A DNA stretch of 64,000 bases from Leucobacter sp. L43 (GCF_016597785.1 NZ_JAENJG010000001.1:186001-250000), one strand, 5' to 3'; counted from the stretch's first letter, positions 38,352-47,509 are shown. The notes: a model not told the origin generated them from the letters alone. Made by a program: numbers and translations.

Positions 38352-39881
38352 CTACTTGCCGGCCTCTTCAGCCTCGGCGGCGGCCTTCTTGGCGGCGCGC
38401 GTGGCGGCAGCCTTCTTGGCGGCAGCCGAACGAGCGGCCTTCTTCGCGGCCTCGTCGTCAGCGGGAGCGCTCTCGGCCGACGCGGCGGCCGGCTTCTTCG
38501 CGGCGGACTTCTTCGCAGCGGGAGCCGGAGCCTCTGACTCCGGAGCGGCTTCGGTCTCGACCGCCTCAGCGGCGTCGTCCGATGCGTCGGCTTCCTCATC
38601 GGAATCGACGGCCGTGAACTCGCTCAGATCGACGGCGTTGCCGTCCTGATCCACGACCTCCACCTTTGCGAGCGCGACCGCGAGAGCCTTGTTGCGCGTG
38701 ACCTCTCCGAGGATCACGCCCATCTGGTTGCCCTGGCTGATGGCCTGGAGGAACTGCGTCGGCTCCATGCCGTACTGCTGCGCCGACTGGAAGATGTACT
38801 GCGAGAGCTCGTTCTGCGTCGGCGTCACGCCTTCAGCTTCGACGATCGCGTCCAGCAGCAGCTGGAGCTGGATCTGCTCCTCCGACGACTTCCGCACCTC
38901 GGCGCGGTGCTCGTCGTCCTCGAGGCGGCCTTCGCCCTCGAGGTGACGGTGCACCTCTTCCTCCACCAGCTCTTCGGAGACGGGGATGCCGGCCTGCTCG
39001 ATGAGCGTTGCGGTGAAGAGATCGCGTGCCTGCTGACCCTGCGCGAAGACGGAGGCCTTCGAAACCTGATCCTTCAGGCTCTCGCGGAGCTCGTCGATCG
39101 TGTCGAACTCGCTCGCGAGCTGCGCGAACTCGTCGTCGGCCTCGGGAAGCTCGCGCTCCTTGACCGCGGTGACCGTGAGCTCGACCTCGGCGTCCTGGCC
39201 CTCGTACTCCCCGCCCAGCAGCTGCGAGGTGAAATTCGTCGTCTCGCCGGCGGTGAGGGTCTCGACTGCCTCATCCGTACCTGCGAGCAGGTTGCCAGCG
39301 CCGACCTCGTAGGAGACGCCGCTCGCCTGATCGACCTCGTTGCCGTCGATGGTCGCGGTGAGGTCCAGCTCGACGAAGTCGCCGGTCTTCGCGGGGCGAT
39401 CCACGGTCACGAGGGTGCCGAAGCGCTCGCGGAGCTTGGTCATCTCGGCCTCGACCGCATCCTCGTCCACCTCGACGTTGTCGACGGTCAGCTTCAGGCC
39501 GTCGTACTTGGGCAGCGTGAAGTCGGGGCGCACCTCGACCTCGAACGCGAGCACAAGGGTGCTCTCCGGATCCTTGGCTTCCGGCCACTGCTCGACATCC
39601 GCGGTGGGGCGGCCCATGGGGCGCTCGTCCGCCTCGGCGAGAGCAGCCTGGTAGAAGTCGTCCAGCGAGCTGTTGACAGCCTCCTGGATGACTGCTTCAC
39701 GGCCGACGCGCTGATCGATGATCGGCGCGGGGACCTTGCCCTTGCGGAATCCGGGCACCGAAACCTGCTCGGAGATGGTCTTGTACGCCTGCTTGAGGTA
39801 GGGCTCCAGCTCGTCGAGCGTAACTTCCACGCTCAGCTTGGCGCGGGTCGCAGTGAGCTTCTCAGCTGTCGTCTTCGGCAA
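38352..39881 (-). CDS. tig: Trigger factor
   Basis: Ribosome-bound chaperone with peptidyl-prolyl isomerase activity. Domains: ribosome-binding N-terminus with the [10 protein letters not shown] signature (~42-51), FKBP-like domain (~160-245), and substrate-binding C-terminal domain to ~430. At 509 residues it is longer than usual because of a ~80-residue tail: an acidic stretch, then Ala/Lys-rich repeats ([20 protein letters not shown]). TTG start with GAGAGG five bases upstream. Leads the clpP1-clpP2-clpX cluster. Confidence 0.95.
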   Translation of the reverse strand: MPKTTAEKLTATRAKLSVEVTLDELEPYLKQAYKTISEQVSVPGFRKGKVPAPIIDQRVGREAVIQEAVNSSLDDFYQAALAEADERPMGRPTADVEQWPEAKDPESTLVLAFEVEVRPDFTLPKYDGLKLTVDNVEVDEDAVEAEMTKLRERFGTLVTVDRPAKTGDFVELDLTATIDGNEVDQASGVSYEVGAGNLLAGTDEAVETLTAGETTNFTSQLLGGEYEGQDAEVELTVTAVKERELPEADDEFAQLASEFDTIDELRESLKDQVSKASVFAQGQQARDLFTATLIEQAGIPVSEELVEEEVHRHLEGEGRLEDDEHRAEVRKSSEEQIQLQLLLDAIVEAEGVTPTQNELSQYIFQSAQQYGMEPTQFLQAISQGNQMGVILGEVTRNKALAVALAKVEVVDQDGNAVDLSEFTAVDSDEEADASDDAAEAVETEAAPESEAPAPAAKKSAAKKPAAASAESAPADDEAAKKAARSAAAKKAAATRAAKKAAAEAEEAGK

Positions 39882-39937
39882 TTTGGCCTCTCATCATCAG
39901 AATGTCGTTCGGATGCCGGTTTCGGGCCGGCGGACCC

Positions 39938-40015
39938 TGGTCGGGGCGACAGGATTCGAACCTGCGACCTCCCGCTCCCAAAGCGGGCGCTCTAGCCAAG
40001 CTGAGCTACGCCCCG
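39938..40015 (-). tRNA. tRNA-Pro (TGG)
   Basis: Acceptor CGGGGCG/CGCCCCG, D-arm with AGCTCAGCTTGGCTAGAGC, anticodon stem CCCGC/GCGGG with loop TTTGGGA (anticodon TGG), and T-arm GGTTCGAATCC. The 3' CCA is encoded here, unlike in the other tRNAs of this window. Confidence 0.95.
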
Positions 40016-40067
40016 GTGTACCCGGGAGTTCCATCGTGCTGGCGCGCGGTCGCGCGCAACCCGAGCA

Positions 40068-40073
40068 AGTCTA
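40068..40073 (-). promoter_or_regulatory. -10 element upstream of tRNA-Pro
   Basis: TAGACT on the minus strand, ~52 bases ahead of the tRNA 5' end; no clear -35. Confidence 0.4.
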
Positions 40074-40156
40074 GCCGATGCGCGAACCGCTGCGCTGCAG
40101 GTGCCCGGAGAAGCGCCGGAATCCGCGCGCACGGAGGCGCGGCGACGGGAGAAACG

Positions 40157-40186
40157 GAGAAGGCCCCGCGTGAGCGGGGCCTTCTC
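40157..40186 (-). terminator. Terminator of tRNA-Gly(TCC)
   Basis: A perfect 13-bp stem (GAGAAGGCCCCGC with GCGGGGCCTTCTC) and GTGA/TCAC loop six bases past the tRNA-Gly 3' end on the minus strand, followed by CCGTTTCTC. Confidence 0.8.
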
Positions 40187-40191
40187 GGCGG

Positions 40192-40262
40192 AGGGGATGA
40201 CGGGAATCGAACCCGCGTAATCAGTTTGGAAGACTGAGGCTCTACCATTGAGCTACATCCCC
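40192..40262 (-). tRNA. tRNA-Gly (TCC)
   Basis: 71-nt cloverleaf: acceptor GGGGATG/CATCCCC, anticodon stem CAGT/ACTG with loop CTTCCAA (anticodon TCC), T-arm CGGGTTCGATTCCCG. No encoded CCA. Confidence 0.95.
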
Positions 40263-40297
40263 GTGCTGCGTGCAGCGCGTGCCGAAGCACCTCACCG

Positions 40298-40303
40298 ATC
40301 ATA
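40298..40303 (-). promoter_or_regulatory. -10 element upstream of tRNA-Gly(TCC)
   Basis: TATGAT on the minus strand, five of six bases matching TATAAT, ~35 bases before the tRNA 5' end. Confidence 0.45.
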
Positions 40304-40334
40304 CTGCATCGTCGAGCCCGACACGAACGCGCCG

Positions 40335-40892
40335 TCACTCGTCGCGTGTCGCGGCCCGATGATTCTCGGTGGTCTCCAGGTAGCGCGCCGAGTTGAGGCG
40401 CACCGCCTCGCGGTCCTCGTCCCGCAGTTCGCGCACCACTCGACCGGGCACGCCGACGACGAGCGAGTGCGGCGGGACGATCATGCCCTGCGGCACGACG
40501 GCTCCCGCGGCTACGAGACTGCCCGACCCCACGACGGCGCCGGTGAGCACGGTGGCGTGCATCCCGATGAGGCAGCCGTTCTCGATGGTGGCACCGTGGA
40601 TCATCGCCAGGTGACCGACCGAGACGTCGTCGCCGATGATCGCCGCATCCCCGCGTTGCGTGTGCACGACCGCACCGTCCTGAATGTTGCTCCGCTCCCC
40701 CACCCGCACGGAGTCGGAGTCGCCGCGCAGCACTGCGTTGTACCAGACGCTCGACTGCGCGCCGATGCGAACGTCTCCGACGACCACGGCTCCAGGCGCG
40801 ATCCAGGCGCGCTCGTCCACGACGGGTGTTCCGTACGGAGGCACACTGATCACGCGTGCACCCGCCTGAGCGGAGGAATCGTTCGAAGTCAT
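40335..40892 (-). CDS. Gamma-carbonic-anhydrase-like left-handed beta-helix protein
   Basis: 185 residues of hexapeptide repeats (GAVVVGDVRIGAQSSVWYNA, IGDDVSVGHLAMIHGA) forming a left-handed beta-helix like PaaY/YrdA/CaiE. Candidate zinc histidines: VVHTQRG, VGHLAM and IHGAT. Members bind metal as trimers; some are carbonic anhydrases or acyl-CoA thioesterase-like, many have no proven activity. AGGGAGG precedes the ATG. It sits alone between tRNA genes. Confidence 0.87.
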   Translation of the reverse strand: MTSNDSSAQAGARVISVPPYGTPVVDERAWIAPGAVVVGDVRIGAQSSVWYNAVLRGDSDSVRVGERSNIQDGAVVHTQRGDAAIIGDDVSVGHLAMIHGATIENGCLIGMHATVLTGAVVGSGSLVAAGAVVPQGMIVPPHSLVVGVPGRVVRELRDEDREAVRLNSARYLETTENHRAATRDE

Positions 40893-40922
40893 AGCGCCTC
40901 CCTGCGCGTCGGATGAAACGAA

Positions 40923-40950
40923 AAAGCCCTTACCGCAAGGGTAAGGGCTT
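40923..40950 (-). terminator. Terminator of tRNA-Asn
   Basis: AAGCCCTTACC (40924-40934) pairs with GGTAAGGGCTT (40940-40950); on the minus strand the stem is followed by TTTTT. It starts seven bases after the tRNA-Asn 3' end. Confidence 0.88.
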
Positions 40951-40956
40951 CGCTCG

Positions 40957-41029
40957 CTCCCCCGGCTGGGCTCGAACCAGCGACATCCTGATTAACAGTC
41001 AAGCGCTCTGCCAACTGAGCTACAGGGGA
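40957..41029 (-). tRNA. tRNA-Asn (GTT)
   Basis: 73-nt cloverleaf: acceptor TCCCCTG/CGGGGGA, D-arm AGCTCAGTTGGCAGAGC, anticodon loop CTGTTAA (anticodon GTT), T-arm CTGGTTCGAGCCCAG. No encoded CCA. Confidence 0.95.
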
Positions 41030-41051
41030 TCATTGCGACTGCAACCAGACT

Positions 41052-41081
41052 AGGTTAGCAAGCCCCGAAGCGGGTGTGCAA
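41052..41081 (-). promoter_or_regulatory. Promoter of tRNA-Asn
   Basis: On the minus strand TTGCAC (complement of 41076-41081) and TAACCT (complement of 41052-41057) are 18 bases apart, ahead of the tRNA-Asn 5' end. The same TTGCAC -35 recurs before the tRNA-Gly(GCC) cluster. Confidence 0.65.
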
Positions 41082-41119
41082 ATCGTCCCGGTTCGGGCGA
41101 TTCGCCCGCCGAGCGGACG

Positions 41120-41968
41120 CTATTCTTCCGCGATCTCGTCGTACGCCGTCGCGCGCAGCGCCTGCGCGAGACGCTGCACGTACCCGTGGTCGGCGTTGCG
41201 GAAGATCTCATTGATCTCCCCGCGCCCCACGAGCCGGCCCTGCTGCATGACGAGCACCTCCTGCACCAGGGCCTCGAGCATGCCGATGTCGTGGCTGATC
41301 AGCAGCATCGTGGCACCGCTGCGCTCTCGGTACCACCGCAGCAGCTCGACGATCTTCGGCCGGTTGTTCGCGTCGACGCCGAGTGTGGGCTCATCCGCGA
41401 TCAGCAGCCGCGGGTCGAGCATGAGCGAGCGCATCACCGCGACGCGCTGCCGCTGGCCTTTCGACAGCTCGTACGGATACTCCTGCAGTTTCGCGAGCGG
41501 AAGGGCGACGATGTCCATCATCTCCGCGATGCGCTCGCCGAGCTCATCGCGGTCGAAGTGCTTGCTTCGCTCGACGATCGGCTCGAAGAGGATGTCGCCG
41601 ACGTTGAGCTCGGGCGTGAGCGTGGCGCCGGCATCCTGGGCGAGGTGGCCGACGTACGCCGTCAAACGCGCGCGGGTGCGGCGCCACAGGCGGTTCATGG
41701 GCACGTCCATCACGGTGGCTTCACCGCCGGTGAGCCGAATGCGGCTCGACTTCTCGCTGGCGTCCGGCCCGCGGCCCGCCAAGAACTTCGCAAGCGTCGA
41801 CTTGCCCGAACCGCTCTCGCCGAGGAGGGCGAACACGTCGCCGCGCGCGACATCGAAGGAAAGCCCCTCGACGGCCTCGAACTCCCGGCCCCCCGCGTGC
41901 GCCGGGTACGAGAGCGAGAGGTCCGAGACCCGAATCATCGGATCGGCGTCGACTACGGGGTGGGGCAT
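41120..41968 (-). CDS. ABC transporter ATP-binding protein (oligopeptide/nickel DppF-like), orphan
   Basis: 282-residue ABC ATPase: Walker [20 protein letters not shown]-loop GHLAQDAGATLTPELNVGDI, signature ELSKGQRQRVAVMRSL, Walker B LLIADEPTLGVDAN and H-loop LISHDIGML. The length and the Q-loop sequence resemble peptide/nickel importer ATPases or PhnK. No permease or binding protein lies within reach, so its partner is encoded elsewhere or it acts alone. GAGGAG precedes the ATG. Substrate unknown. Confidence 0.85.
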   Translation of the reverse strand: MPHPVVDADPMIRVSDLSLSYPAHAGGREFEAVEGLSFDVARGDVFALLGESGSGKSTLAKFLAGRGPDASEKSSRIRLTGGEATVMDVPMNRLWRRTRARLTAYVGHLAQDAGATLTPELNVGDILFEPIVERSKHFDRDELGERIAEMMDIVALPLAKLQEYPYELSKGQRQRVAVMRSLMLDPRLLIADEPTLGVDANNRPKIVELLRWYRERSGATMLLISHDIGMLEALVQEVLVMQQGRLVGRGEINEIFRNADHGYVQRLAQALRATAYDEIAEE

Positions 41969-42062
41969 CCTGAATTCTCCTCGGTGGCTCGTGGTGCGCT
42001 CCGGCTGACCAGCAGCCTAGGGCATCGGGATGCGCACGGCGGGAGCGGTTTCGGCACGCCGC

Positions 42063-44114
42063 TCAATCTGCGCGCAGACTGCGGCGAGCTGATTCGAGCG
42101 CGACGAGCTGCTCCTGAATCTGACGAGCGCGCGGGTCTGCGGAGTCGCCGATGCGCTGATGGCGTGCGAGCAGTTCGCGTTTGAGCTCCACGAGATCCCG
42201 GTCGAGCAGCGAGACCACCACGTCGCGGGCGTACGCCGCCAGCTGATCGAGATTTCGCTGCGGCATGGGGGCCATGGCGAGCTCGCGGATGAGTCCGTGA
42301 TGCGACTCGGGTGCAGCCGCCATGACGGCGTCCCACCACGCCGGCGTGCCGAGTACCGGCAATGCGGCGCCGAGTGCATCGCGCACGACACGCAGGTCGG
42401 GTTCGAGCACCTGCGCCGTCACCGCCTGCTGCAGCAGGTCAGGGCCCACCGATTCGCCCTGCTGCAGCATCGCCATCAGGGCGTCGCGTTCGAGCCAGGT
42501 CGTAGGGGCGTTGCGAAGCGAAGAGAGTCCGATACGACGCGGCGCGGCGGGTGTCGGATCACGCTGCGGATCGGAGGGTCCGCCGTACGGGTCCGAAGCG
42601 TCGTCGTACTGGGCACTCGGGCCGGAGGCGTACGGATCCTCCTGCTGCCCCGACGACCCTGGCCGGCGCGCGGCCCCGCGCTGCCCGTACCCGCCGCGCT
42701 GCTGCTGTCGTTGGTTCTGCACGTGCTGGCCCTGCCGTTGCGGCCCGTTCTGGCCCTGACCCGACCGGTCCTGGCCGCCGCGATCGCTGCCCCGAGGGCT
42801 GCGCTCGGCGCTGCGCACGGCATGCTGCACCTCATTCAGCTCGGCGCCCAGCAGGCGCGCGAGCTCTCGCGTGTATCCCGGGCGGAGCGACGGGTCCCTG
42901 ATCTCCGCGATGATCGGCGCGGCCTCGCGCAGCGCGGCGACCCGCCCTTCCACGCTGTTCAGGTCGAAACGCGCGATCGCCTGCCTCAGCGCGAACTCGA
43001 AGAGCGGAATCTTGCGCGTGAACAGCTCGCGAACCGCCTCGTCCCCGCGATGCTGACGCAGATCGGAGGGATCGAGCCCTTCCGGCGCGACAGCGACGTA
43101 GGTCTGCGCAGTGAAGCGCTTCTCCTCGCTGAAGGCGCGGAGCGCGGCTTTCTGCCCGGCCTCATCCGGGTCGAAGGTGAACACGACCTCGGCGGCGGAA
43201 TCATCGCCCATGATGCGTCGGAGCACGGCGATGTGATCCTTGCCGAACGCCGTTCCGCAGGTCGCCACCGCGGTCTCCACGCCCGCGAGATGACAGGCCA
43301 TGACATCGGTGTATCCCTCGACGACCACGGCGCGTTTGCCGCGCGAGATCGCCCGCTTCGCGAGATCGAGGCCGTACAGCACCTGCGACTTGTGGTAAAC
43401 CGGGGATTCAGGCGTATTGAGATACTTGGGGCCGTTGTCGTCCTCGTAGAGCTTGCGCGCTCCGAAGCCGAGCGTCTGGCCGCTCGTGTCGCGGATGGGC
43501 CAGACGATTCGCCCGCGGAAGCGATCGTAGGCACCGCGCTGCCCCTCGGAGGCGAGACCGGACTGCACGAGCTCCTGCGGCGTGTATCCCAGTCCGCGCA
43601 AGTGGCCGCTCATACCGTCCCAGCCGCGCGGGGCGTACCCGACGCCGAACCGTTCGCAGGCGGCCTCGTCGAAACCGCGCTGCGTGAGGAAGTCGCGCGC
43701 CATCGCGGCTTCTTCACCGGCGAGCTGCGCCGAGAAGTACTCGGCCGCTGCGGTGTTCGCCGCGAGCAGCCGGGCGCGATTCGGGCCGTCTTCGCGCGCG
43801 AAACTCCCCTCCTCGTACGTCAGACCGTAGTGAATCCGCGCTGCAAGCCGTTCCACCGATTCGGCGAAGGTGAGATGGTCCATGCGCTGGAGGAAGGTGA
43901 ACGCGTCACCGGATTCCCCGCACCCGAAGCAGTGGTAGTAGCCGAGCGCCGGACGCACGTGGAAACTGGGGCTGCGCTCATCGTGGAACGGGCACAAGCC
44001 CTTCATCGAATCGATTCCGGCGTTCTTCAAGGTGACGTAGTCACCGACGAGATCGGCAAGGTTCGTGCGACGCTTCACTTCCTCGATATCGCTCGCACGG
44101 ATCCGACCTGCCAT
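42063..44114 (-). CDS. dnaG: DNA primase
   Basis: Makes RNA primers for replication. 683 residues: CHC2 zinc finger (LCPFHDERSPSFHV and HCFGCGESGD, ~40-70), RNAP-like core, TOPRIM domain (VVVEGYTDVMA ~270; FTFDPDEAGQKAALR ~315), a long Gln/Gly/Arg/Ser-rich linker (~445-540), and a helicase-binding C-terminal domain. TAGACT lies eight bases before the ATG with no Shine-Dalgarno, so leaderless. The sequence just upstream is a 58-bp tandem repeat. Confidence 0.96.
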   Translation of the reverse strand: MAGRIRASDIEEVKRRTNLADLVGDYVTLKNAGIDSMKGLCPFHDERSPSFHVRPALGYYHCFGCGESGDAFTFLQRMDHLTFAESVERLAARIHYGLTYEEGSFAREDGPNRARLLAANTAAAEYFSAQLAGEEAAMARDFLTQRGFDEAACERFGVGYAPRGWDGMSGHLRGLGYTPQELVQSGLASEGQRGAYDRFRGRIVWPIRDTSGQTLGFGARKLYEDDNGPKYLNTPESPVYHKSQVLYGLDLAKRAISRGKRAVVVEGYTDVMACHLAGVETAVATCGTAFGKDHIAVLRRIMGDDSAAEVVFTFDPDEAGQKAALRAFSEEKRFTAQTYVAVAPEGLDPSDLRQHRGDEAVRELFTRKIPLFEFALRQAIARFDLNSVEGRVAALREAAPIIAEIRDPSLRPGYTRELARLLGAELNEVQHAVRSAERSPRGSDRGGQDRSGQGQNGPQRQGQHVQNQRQQQRGGYGQRGAARRPGSSGQQEDPYASGPSAQYDDASDPYGGPSDPQRDPTPAAPRRIGLSSLRNAPTTWLERDALMAMLQQGESVGPDLLQQAVTAQVLEPDLRVVRDALGAALPVLGTPAWWDAVMAAAPESHHGLIRELAMAPMPQRNLDQLAAYARDVVVSLLDRDLVELKRELLARHQRIGDSADPRARQIQEQLVALESARRSLRAD

Positions 44115-44122
44115 AGCTGTAC

Positions 44123-44128
44123 AGTCTA
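44123..44128 (-). promoter_or_regulatory. -10 element of leaderless dnaG
   Basis: TAGACT on the minus strand, eight bases from the dnaG ATG; no ribosome-binding site between. Confidence 0.6.
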
Positions 44129-44144
44129 CTGCCGAAGCCCGCCG

Positions 44145-44258
44145 ACCAGGCGACGCTGTGGCGCCGCTGCCGCTGGTGCGAAACGCTCCGCGTTTCGCCT
44201 ACACCAGGCGACGCTGTGGCGCCGCTGCCGCTGGTGCGAAACGCTGCGCGTTTCGCCT
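44145..44258. repeat. Two tandem 58-bp repeats with palindromes, between dgt and dnaG
   Basis: Copies begin at 44145 and 44203 and share 55 of 56 bases (CTCCG versus CTGCG at the centre). Each holds the inverted repeat GCGAAACGC-N3-GCGTTTCGC. In the second copy, CCGCTGGT and ACCAGCGG form an outer stem reaching into the last codons of dgt. The repeat abuts the dgt stop and ends ~15 bp before the dnaG -10 box. Confidence 0.85.
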
Positions 44259-45537
44259 AAACCAGCGGCACATCACACAGCCGCTTGTGCCAGGCGATCG
44301 CGGACTGATCCGTCAGCGACGCCACCTGGTCCACGATGGCGCGCCGCCGCCCCGCATCATCCGCGGCCTGGCGGAAGTCGGCCGCGAAAGCGGGCTCCAG
44401 CTCGTGCTCCCCCGATTCCCACAGCACCTCGAGCAGTTCGCCCAGCAACTCGCGCTGCCGACGATACGTCGGTTGACGCCGCCCGCTCGCCATGACGAAC
44501 GCCGCGACGATCCCCTTGAGCACGGCGATCTCTGCACGGATCTCGCGGGGAACGATGACGGAAGCGTTGTAGCGCGCCAGCGGTGAGCCGTCCGCAGCCT
44601 CAAGCGTCGCCCCGATCGATGCTCGCGCGAACCGGCCGATCATCTCGCTCGTGAAGTTCTTGAGCTGCGCCTGGTGGGCGCGGCTCTCGTCCCAGCGGGT
44701 CAGCCAGGTCTCGGATTCGGAGATGCGGTCGTACGCCGCCCCGAGCTCGTCGCTCGAGTAGGAACCGCCGGCCCACTCCGACACGGCACGGATCAGCGAG
44801 TCATGGCCTGAGCGGGCGGTGAGGATCTCGGGGTCGATGAACCCGCTGACGACGGCGTCCTCGAAATCGTGCACCGAGTAGGCGATGTCATCCGAGAGAT
44901 CCATCACCTGGGCCTCGGCGCACTTGCTCCGCTCCGGCGCTCCCGCGCGCAGCCATGCGAAGACTGGAGCATCATCCGCGAAGTAGCCGAACTTCGCGCT
45001 GCCGGGCTCGGCCTCGGCAAGGCTCCAGGGGTACTTGCAGCTGGCGTCGAGCGTCGCGCGGGTCAGATTCAACCCCACGCTCGCACCGTCGGAGGTGAAC
45101 CGTTTGGGTTCGAGTCGCGCGAGCACTCGGAGCGTCTGCGCGTTGCCCTCGAACCCGCCCGCGTTGACGGCCCACTCGTTGAGCGCCTTCTCCCCGTTGT
45201 GGCCGAAGGGCGGATGACCGAGGTCGTGCGCGAGGCACGCAGTGTCCACCACGTCCTGCGCAAGGTTCAGCGAGACGGCGAGCTCCCGGCCGATCTGCGC
45301 GACCTCAAGGGAATGCGTCAGACGGTTCCGCGCGAAATCGATGCCGGCCGTGGGGCTGAGCACCTGCGTCTTCGCCGCGAGGCGTCGCCAGCCGCTCGAG
45401 TGGAGCACGCGCGCACGGTCGCGGGCGAAATCGCTGCGCGATCCGGAATGCGACTCCGGCACGTAGCGTTCGGCGTCGACCGCATCGTATCCGGCGGGCA
45501 GGTCCGACTCACCCACCCGAGTCGTCTCGCTCGGCAT
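44257..45537 (-). CDS. dgt: Deoxyguanosinetriphosphate triphosphohydrolase-like protein
   Basis: HD-superfamily dNTPase that splits dNTPs to nucleoside and triphosphate, balancing pools for replication. 426 residues: RARVLHSSGWRRLAAKTQV, first metal histidine in RLTHSLEVAQIGREL, HD pair in CLAHDLGHPPFGHNGE, and a later Asp in MDLSDDIAYSVHDFED. ATG 45537 overlaps the dus 3' end by 29 bp; a GTG at 45516 is possible. Lies upstream of dnaG, a frequent actinobacterial pairing. Base specificity not predictable. Confidence 0.93.
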   Translation of the reverse strand: MPSETTRVGESDLPAGYDAVDAERYVPESHSGSRSDFARDRARVLHSSGWRRLAAKTQVLSPTAGIDFARNRLTHSLEVAQIGRELAVSLNLAQDVVDTACLAHDLGHPPFGHNGEKALNEWAVNAGGFEGNAQTLRVLARLEPKRFTSDGASVGLNLTRATLDASCKYPWSLAEAEPGSAKFGYFADDAPVFAWLRAGAPERSKCAEAQVMDLSDDIAYSVHDFEDAVVSGFIDPEILTARSGHDSLIRAVSEWAGGSYSSDELGAAYDRISESETWLTRWDESRAHQAQLKNFTSEMIGRFARASIGATLEAADGSPLARYNASVIVPREIRAEIAVLKGIVAAFVMASGRRQPTYRRQRELLGELLEVLWESGEHELEPAFAADFRQAADDAGRRRAIVDQVASLTDQSAIAWHKRLCDVPLV

Positions 45538-46696
45538 CCGCCAAATCGGCGTAGTCGATGTTCTCGCTCGTGCGGCTCTCGAGCCAGCGGTCCGGCAGCA
45601 CGACCCGCTTCGGGCTGCCGGCGCGACCGCGCTGCCCTTCGGCGCCTTCGCCGGGGTACGGCAGTGAGGCATCCATCGTGGCGAAGATCTCGTCCATCTG
45701 CTCGAGCGATTCGACGGCCGCCAGCGCGCGACGCGTGTCGCCGCCGACCCCGTAGCCCTTGAAGTACCAGGCGACGTGCTTGCGGATGTCGCGGCACGCA
45801 TGCGGCTCATCGTCGTCGTAGAACTCGACGAGCAGCTCGGTGTGGCGACGCATCGCATCCATGACGAACCCGAGCGGCGGCTGAGCGATCGACGCCGCCG
45901 CTTCCTCTGCCGTGATCTCCCCGGCTTCAGCGCGGAACGCCGCTGCGAGGTCGCCGAAGAGCCACGGGCGTCCGAGGCACCCGCGGCCGACGACGACGCC
46001 GTCGCAGCCGGTTTCGCGGACCATGCGGATGGCGTCATCGGCCGACCAGATATCGCCGTTGCCGAGCACGGGCACGCTCGTGATGGTCTCCTTGAGCGTC
46101 GCGATCGAACTCCAGTCGGCCTGGCCGGAGTAGAACTGATTCGCTGTGCGCCCGTGCAACGCGATGGCGGCCACGCCTGCGCCCTCGGCAGCACGCGCGG
46201 CATCGAGGTACGTCAGGTGATCCTCATCGATGCCTTTGCGCATCTTCACCGTCAGCGGAATGTCGCCAGCGGACCGCACCGCCCCCTCGACGATCGCTCG
46301 GAACAGATCGCTCTTCCACGGCAGCGCAGAGCCCCCGCCCTTGCGAGTGACCTTCGGAACCGGGCACCCGAAGTTGAGATCGATGTGATCGGCGAGATCC
46401 TGATCGACCAGGAAGCGCACGGCCTCCGACACGGTCTTCGGATCGACGCCGTAGAGCTGGATCGAACGCGGCGTCTCGCTCTCATGATGCTTGATGAGAC
46501 GCAACGACGCGGGCGTGCGTTCGACGAGCGCCCGGCTCGTGATCATCTCGCTCACGTAGAGCCCTGCGCCGTATTCGCGGCAGAGCCGCCGGAATGCCGT
46601 ATTGGTGATACCGGCCATGGGGGCGAGCACGACGGGCACATCGAGTGCGAGCGGCCCGATGCGCAGGCGGGCGTCACCGAGAGTCTGGGAAGTCAT
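45509..46696 (-). CDS. dus: tRNA-dihydrouridine synthase
   Basis: FMN enzyme reducing uridine to dihydrouridine in tRNA D-loops. 395 residues: LAPMAGITNTAFRRLCREYG at the FMN site, DLNFGCPVPKVTRKGGGSAL with the catalytic cysteine, VKMRKGIDEDHLTY, and GVVVGRGCLGRPWLFGDL. Closest in layout to DusB. Overlaps dgt, and follows uppS in the recO-uppS-dus-dgt-dnaG series. Confidence 0.95.
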   Translation of the reverse strand: MTSQTLGDARLRIGPLALDVPVVLAPMAGITNTAFRRLCREYGAGLYVSEMITSRALVERTPASLRLIKHHESETPRSIQLYGVDPKTVSEAVRFLVDQDLADHIDLNFGCPVPKVTRKGGGSALPWKSDLFRAIVEGAVRSAGDIPLTVKMRKGIDEDHLTYLDAARAAEGAGVAAIALHGRTANQFYSGQADWSSIATLKETITSVPVLGNGDIWSADDAIRMVRETGCDGVVVGRGCLGRPWLFGDLAAAFRAEAGEITAEEAAASIAQPPLGFVMDAMRRHTELLVEFYDDDEPHACRDIRKHVAWYFKGYGVGGDTRRALAAVESLEQMDEIFATMDASLPYPGEGAEGQRGRAGSPKRVVLPDRWLESRTSENIDYADLADAERDDSGG

Positions 46697-46716
46697 ATCC
46701 GTACCATTCTCGCAGA

Positions 46717-47502
46717 TCAGGATCCGTTGGGCGTGTCGACGGCACCGCCGAAGCGACGATCCCGGTCATGATAGATGCCGATCGCCTCCCAGAGCTGCCG
46801 CCTGCCGAAATCGGGCCAGAGCGTGTCGAGGAACACCATCTCCGCGTACGCGGACTGCCAGAGCATGAAGTTGCTCGTGCGCTGTTCGCCGGAGCTGCGG
46901 AGGAACAGATCGACATTCGGCAGTTCGGGAACGTACAGGTGACGCTCGATGGTGCGTTCTGTGATGCCGTTCGGTGAGAGCCGACCGGCGCGCACCTCGG
47001 AGGCGATTGCGCGCACTGCGTCCGTGATCTCGTTGCGCCCGCCGTAGTTCACGCACATCGTCAAGGTGAGTCCGGTGTTCGACGCAGTCGCGCGCTCCGA
47101 CGCCTGCAGCTCGTTGATCACCGATCCCCAGAGCTTCGGGCGGCGCCCGGCCCAGCGCATCCGCACGTTCCAGGCATCGAGCTGCGCCCGACGGCGACGC
47201 AGCACGTCGCGGTTGAATCCCATGAGAAACCGGACCTCATCGGGTGAGCGCCGCCAGTTCTCGGTCGAGAACGCGTACACGCTGAGATGGGCGACCCCGG
47301 CCTGAATCGCCCCGGCGACCACGTCGAGCAGTGCCTGCTCCCCCATCCGGTGCCCTTCGACCCGCGGGAGGCCCCGCCGGTTCGCCCAACGCCCGTTGCC
47401 GTCCATGACGATGGCGACGTGCTGCGGGGGCGGGCCGGCGAAGATCGGAGGCTGCTCCCCGGTCCAGTCGACCGGCACGAGCGAGGACGGAGCGCGGTGC
47501 AT
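46717..47502 (-). CDS. uppS: Isoprenyl transferase (undecaprenyl diphosphate synthase family)
   Basis: cis-Prenyltransferase making the lipid carrier for cell-wall synthesis. 261 residues: [19 protein letters not shown] with the catalytic Asp, [15 protein letters not shown], and the C-terminal [14 protein letters not shown]. Chain length (C50/C55 versus shorter) is not deducible. TACACT lies seven bases before the ATG: likely leaderless. Confidence 0.95.
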   Translation of the reverse strand: MHRAPSSLVPVDWTGEQPPIFAGPPPQHVAIVMDGNGRWANRRGLPRVEGHRMGEQALLDVVAGAIQAGVAHLSVYAFSTENWRRSPDEVRFLMGFNRDVLRRRRAQLDAWNVRMRWAGRRPKLWGSVINELQASERATASNTGLTLTMCVNYGGRNEITDAVRAIASEVRAGRLSPNGITERTIERHLYVPELPNVDLFLRSSGEQRTSNFMLWQSAYAEMVFLDTLWPDFGRRQLWEAIGIYHDRDRRFGGAVDTPNGS

Positions 47503-47509
47503 GACTGCC

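Noticed and set aside
38201-38599. N-terminal extension of ClpP1
   Set aside because: The in-frame upstream sequence is Arg/Pro-rich antisense of the tig tail; a ribosome-binding site supports ATG 38200.
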